NCBI GenBank assembly: GCA_036897625.1
Contig: JAYMTA010000207.1
Span: forward strand, 1 to 34,932
Direction: 5' to 3'
Length of the DNA: 34,932 nucleotides
DNA from: Pelargonium cotyledonis
Taxonomy: Eukaryota > Streptophyta > Magnoliopsida > Geraniales > Geraniaceae
A program made the translations under genes and the position numbers. This document shows, in pieces, positions 31,242-34,932 of this stretch (the first letter of the stretch is position 1; each line of letters starts with the position of its first letter). The notes below the pieces were generated by a model that saw only the letters and a list, made by a program, of their open reading frames with translations, did not search any database and was not told the DNA's origin.

Positions 31242-33450
31242 CATGTCTGTGCCTAAGTAGACTAATGAAGTTCAATCATGAAAAGGTTTATTTTTATTTT
31301 TCATAAAAATTAGTGTTTAATTGGCTCAGTTAGTAGAAGTTCAGTAAAATCTGGTGAGCCACTGAAATATTTGAATGACATGAAGATAAATGAATAAAAG
31401 TACTCTTTAAATGAAACTTGTTCATATATTTATTGAACACCTATAAACTTCAGAAGTGCTGTCATGTTCATGTATCTATTCAACTATTCTTCTACTAGCA
31501 TGATGACATGAAACTTGTAATGGCTAAACATGTTTTTTTTTTTTTTTTTTCTTTATAGTGCTGTAACTTGGTTGTGCTTTACTCCTAACTCAGAGCAAAT
31601 CATCACAGCATCCAAGGATGGTACAATGAGAATTTGGAATATTAATGGTACGCAGAGTATACAATTTTATATTATGCAGTTTTGCTTTGGTTGTGCCATG
31701 CTTGTGTTAAGTCTTAACATCTTCCATTTTCTCCATCTTTATCAATCCACTAATCAACTCACGTAGGCACACACACGAAAACTGCTATGTGACACGGTTA
31801 TGGTCTTATTGTAGCCCCTGGTACCATTATGATGTGATGAGTCGAGTAATTGCATTGCCCTTTCGAAAGGAGCAATTATTCTGCTTCGTAAATATCTTGT
31901 AGTCAGTATCTGAGATAACTTGAAATTTGGTTCTTCAACCCCTTGTTGCACACGCATGGTTCAATGTATGGGATAATAGATCTCTTTTGTCATCACAGTG
32001 GTAATAAATTATGTTTTCATATTTCTGTGAAATAGGATCTCCATTTTTCTTGTTTTGCTACATTATAAAAGGAACAATAATCCTAAACTCTTTTTGACTC
32101 TTTTAATATGGCTATGCTTTTGGAAGGTTATGTTCTTTCCTAGTATTATCACCATCTATTGTAGGGAGGGGAAAAGACTATCATATAGAATTGTTTTCAT
32201 TTGTCCAATAATTCATGTTAGACTTGGAGTTTCATTGTTATTGTTTTGTTAATTTTCAGTTTTATGCCTGACTTATTTTATCATTTGTTAAAGTTCGGTA
32301 TCATCTTGATGAGGATCCAAAGACTTTGAAAGTGTTCCCTATTCCACTTCACGATGCATCTGGCACCACTTTACACTATGATCGCCTCAGTATATCTCCT
32401 GATGGAAATATATTGGCTGCAACTCACAGTTCAACATTGCAGTGGTTATGTGTTGAATCTGGAATGGTTCTGGACATGGTTGACAAAGCTCATGAGGGTA
32501 TGCCCTTTTTTTTTTATTCTATTTTTTTTCTTTTGCGGGTTGTAAATACTTTCTCTTTCTCTTTCTCTTTCCCTAATAGAAGCTTTATCAACTGTACCTG
32601 TAAAAAAAATATTTATCCGTAGGATGACTATCTGTTGATGTCACTCTTTTTATCTGTTACATACGATAACTGACAAAAAATGAATTTGTTGCATAAATTT
32701 ACATGGTATCTTGAAATTATCATTCTGTGCCCATTTTGCAATTGCATAATTTAATCATTCTACCTAATTTCTGTTTAGAAATCTTTTATATCACTACTGT
32801 TTTAGAACTTTCAGGAAGCTACAATAGTGATGTTGTCTCAAAATAACTTTCAAGTAGTCAATTCTCATCACTGTATTAACCCAAGTCTATGATGCAGGTG
32901 AGATCACAGGGATTGCATGGGCACCTAAGACCATTCAGATGGGTAAGTCACATTTTGCTTGAAGAACTTATAAATGTTGTTACGTTTTACCGATGACAAC
33001 CAGTGAGAGGGCAGGGTGTGTTGGATGGATTGAATTTGAAGTATCCAGAATCTAGATATTGAGAGTTAAGACTAGATTCTGGGTTATTCAGTCTGAGTGG
33101 GTCAGGTGAGGCAGAGGGGCAGCGATGATCACCGAACTCCAAGCCCACCCCGCACTAATACATTTTGGCATCTTTGGGTTACTAAAAGCATTGAATTTTT
33201 CTCCTGCTTATAGAATATGTAAAGATGACAATGATGACGAGTCCAGTCTATCGGAACCTTACATTAAGACTATGTAGCAATGTTTTGGCTACTGCCCTCT
33301 CTTTAGTATTGATCATTGAAACATTTAATTGATCCAAATCAAGCTGACATGGTATTATATTTTACAGGAGATGATTCAATCTATCTTTTAGGCACATCAG
33401 GCATTGACAAGAAAGTAAAGTTGTGGGCACCTCCACCACTCAAATCATAA
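27461..33450 (+). CDS. TBL2: Transducin beta-like 2 (TBL2) family membrane-anchored WD40 protein
   Basis: Exons are 27461-27676, 27998-28103, 28645-28705, 28819-29114, 29879-30018, 30660-30734, 31559-31647, 32294-32497, 32898-32942 and 33368-33450. The product is about 438 aa. It begins MDPALSIILISVLIGALIAL, a hydrophobic signal anchor (residues about 5-24), followed by basic residues and a Lys/Pro/Ser linker to about 72. WD40 blades follow: GHSDAVTGLCFSSDG with DGVVRVFKL, a long middle with TDIILWH and FTADVKVWEI, GHKSAVTWLCF...DGTMRIWNI, and GEITGIAWAPK...KKVKLWAPP. The animal relative is an ER membrane protein that binds PERK; plant members are little studied. All junctions keep phase except exon 6 to 7. 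Exon 6 ends in phase 0 at its only donor, but exon 7 needs two more bases to read the conserved WD blade, so this copy may be frameshifted there, spliced unusually, or mis-sequenced. Confidence 0.88.
30947..31181. mobile_element. Stowaway-type MITE in intron 6 of the TBL2-like gene
   Basis: The element begins TA-CTCCCTAGTTGCCACTTTC and ends in the matching inverted form ATTATTTTGGGACAGAGTTAG-TA. The flanking TA pair (30947-30948, 31180-31181) is the usual target duplication. It is about 235 bp long and non-coding, with T-rich stretches inside. It is the same type and length as the element at 2631-2868 but clearly more diverged. Confidence 0.75.
31190..31238. repeat. (CT)n microsatellite in TBL2 intron 6
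   Basis: About 24 uninterrupted CT units begin nine bases after the Stowaway element. Confidence 0.95.
31533..31550. repeat. T18 run in the polypyrimidine tract before TBL2 exon 7
   Basis: Eighteen T lie directly before CTTTATAG, the acceptor of exon 7. This is the only homopolymer close to the 2-nt frame problem. Confidence 0.95.
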
Positions 33451-34257
33451 GAATAAGGTCATCAATTTTGTGCTCTAACAGGAAAGCATCGGCATGAAGA
33501 TGGGCATGGTCGTCACTCCCGGACAAGCGAGTTAGTGTCCATATACCATATTTCTGATTAGTAAAAGTTAGATAAAATAGTCGCACGGTGTTGAGAAAAC
33601 TAAATCTTTGCTTTAGTCGAGTGACTCGTTTGTTGCCTGTTTCCCTTGTTTAGGGACTGAAATTTTGGTTGACTAGTATTTCAGAGAGTGAATATTCATG
33701 GATTAGTTGTGATGAAGATGACACTGCAGAATTAGGAGTGTTAATTGTTTATCATTTGGTACAGCAATTTTCAAGCGAAAAATCAGTTTTTCAAAATGGA
33801 TGTGACTGATCTCATACAAGAAATTTTGAACTTTCCTCCTTCTAGTACAAGAGAATAATTGTTTTAGCAACTGAACGATGATGATATGTTATTGTATATA
33901 AATATTTTCTATTTTAGTTGTTTAAAAACCAGTCCACTACTCAGCTTTGAGAGCTTGTTTATCGTCTCCAGATTGTTCAGAATGGCCTGCCTTTCATCTG
34001 CAATAGTAAACACAACAATCTCAATCTCATTTTGCAACTAGGACGATGGATGAAAATGCAAGTACAATTGAGATTCAATACCTTGTTAGCGGCAAATTTC
34101 CGATACTAATGTTTGACGTCACGGGAGAAAAGAAATGCTATAAAATATGTTGTTTGATCGATCTGACATAATTAAAATAGATTTATTACCATTTTTTAAA
34201 TTAGACAATTTCTACCTGCGGCGGGGTAGTTGCAAACATTAATTTTACTTTTTTGTT
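33451..34257 (+). other. 3' UTR and downstream flank of the TBL2-like gene
   Basis: The transcript probably ends within the first few hundred bases (no canonical signal is certain). The rest is AT-rich with no gene recognised. Confidence 0.5.
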
Positions 34258-34932
34258 TATGCATGTTGATGCGTCTAAGTTTTACAATAGCCTAAACGCA
34301 CTAGCTAAGATGTCGTTTCGTCCAGATAGCAACGAATGGGTTCACGGCGTCAGAGTTCAAAGAGTCAACGGAGTCAAAGGAATCAAGACTTGGAGCGCAA
34401 GTAAGCTAGAAGTTGGGTTTTTAGATCCAGATCTAAGAATGAGAGCTAGTGTCGTCTAACACACCAAAGAACGATGAGACCCGGGGTGTTTCTGGGACAC
34501 TGCTTCAAGCGTGAGAGTAAGATCTCTTGCTGGAAAACACCGAAGGAAGCTAAAGAGCTTTAGAGATAAATGTCTCAAGAAGATTATCTCAACTAAGAGG
34601 TTAGAGAGAGAAATGAGTTAAGGTTCGTGATCAGGATCTGTGTGTGTGTCTCCGAATCCGGATCTCTCTCTCTTACCTGAGAGGGGGTATCTATAGGTCT
34701 TCCCAAAGATGTGCACGTGTCACCATCTGGCGAGGTTGAGCTTTTGGGACCACTTGTGGGGCCCACGTCTTGGGGTCATGTCCCCGAGTCCCCAACTTCA
34801 AGTCTCGGATGTTCGGTTCCCTGTCCCGAGTTCATGACGATCGTGGGGAGCACCCACGTGACGAGCATGTGACTCTCTCGGGCTCCCCGGGTCAGGCCGG
34901 GGGGGAGGACACTCACGGGAGGGTTGAAAAAC
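34258..34932 (-). mobile_element. LTR of a Ty3-type retrotransposon, cut by the window edge
   Basis: On the minus strand the GC-rich start (from 34932) reads like U3. It is followed by a TATA-like ACCTATAGATACCCCCTC (about 34702-34685), then a C/T-rich leader with CT runs. It ends in the area ...GATGCGTCAA-type sequence near 34258, after which DNA becomes AT-rich. The layout matches that at 24000-24330 (the GAGGGGGTAT...AGGTCTT block on the plus strand). A plus-strand 68-codon ORF (34253-34459) has no motif and is not called. No primer site was recognised and the left boundary is approximate. Confidence 0.45.

Noticed and set aside
34253..34459. 68-codon plus-strand ORF near the right edge
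   Set aside because: It lies antisense in LTR-like sequence and shows no domain.
1..34932. CRISPR arrays, operons, bacterial-type ribosome-binding sites
   Set aside because: The window is plant nuclear DNA. The regular repeats present are microsatellites, tandem duplications and transposon repeats.

Overview
This is nuclear DNA from a flowering plant, most likely a eudicot. It is AT-rich and rich in introns. It holds three recognisable protein-coding genes and a large block of decayed retrotransposons. No species can be named from the sequence alone.

Layout. (1) 1-137, minus strand: the first 45 codons of a trihelix (GT-2/PETAL LOSS-like) transcription factor, cut by the window edge, with its upstream region to about 600. 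(2) About 600-4,560: AT-rich intergenic DNA with a tRNA-derived SINE (1635-1823, flanked by a perfect 14-bp target duplication), a Stowaway-type MITE (2631-2868) and a 24-bp direct repeat. (3) 4568-10491, minus strand: a complete gene for the TFIIIB subunit B''/BDP1, rebuilt here as 13 or 14 exons whose phases all agree. (4) 10,492-14,300: the BDP1 promoter with a duplicated 65-bp segment; a 649-bp non-LTR retro-insertion with a perfect 20-bp target duplication; a 1.3-kb DNA element with about 166-bp terminal inverted repeats and a GC-rich core; and a possible orphan gene leader. (5) About 14,700-23,965, minus strand: a decayed Athila-type Ty3 retrotransposon. Its parts are an LTR, a tRNA-Asp-like primer site, gag, protease with an Asp-rich tail and, with no recognisable polymerase in between, a 3' charged/coiled-coil ORF. 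Another Athila-type LTR is nested inside gag. (6) About 23,970-27,240: a second LTR-like, repeat-rich region and a decayed RNase H fragment. (7) 27461-33450, plus strand: a ten-exon gene for a membrane-anchored WD40 protein of the TBL2 family. Its exon 6/7 junction is 2 nt out of frame. (8) From about 34,258 to the end: another retrotransposon LTR, cut by the window.

The three genes do not form a functional unit. BDP1 acts in RNA polymerase III initiation, the TBL2-like protein is probably ER-anchored, and the trihelix factor is a developmental regulator. BDP1 and TBL2-like are divergent and separated by about 17 kb of mobile DNA. I found no convincing novel system. The items most worth checking are the TBL2-like frame break, the polymerase-less gag-protease element with its Asp tail, the 7-nt first coding exon of BDP1, and the TIR element with gene-like GC-rich cargo.
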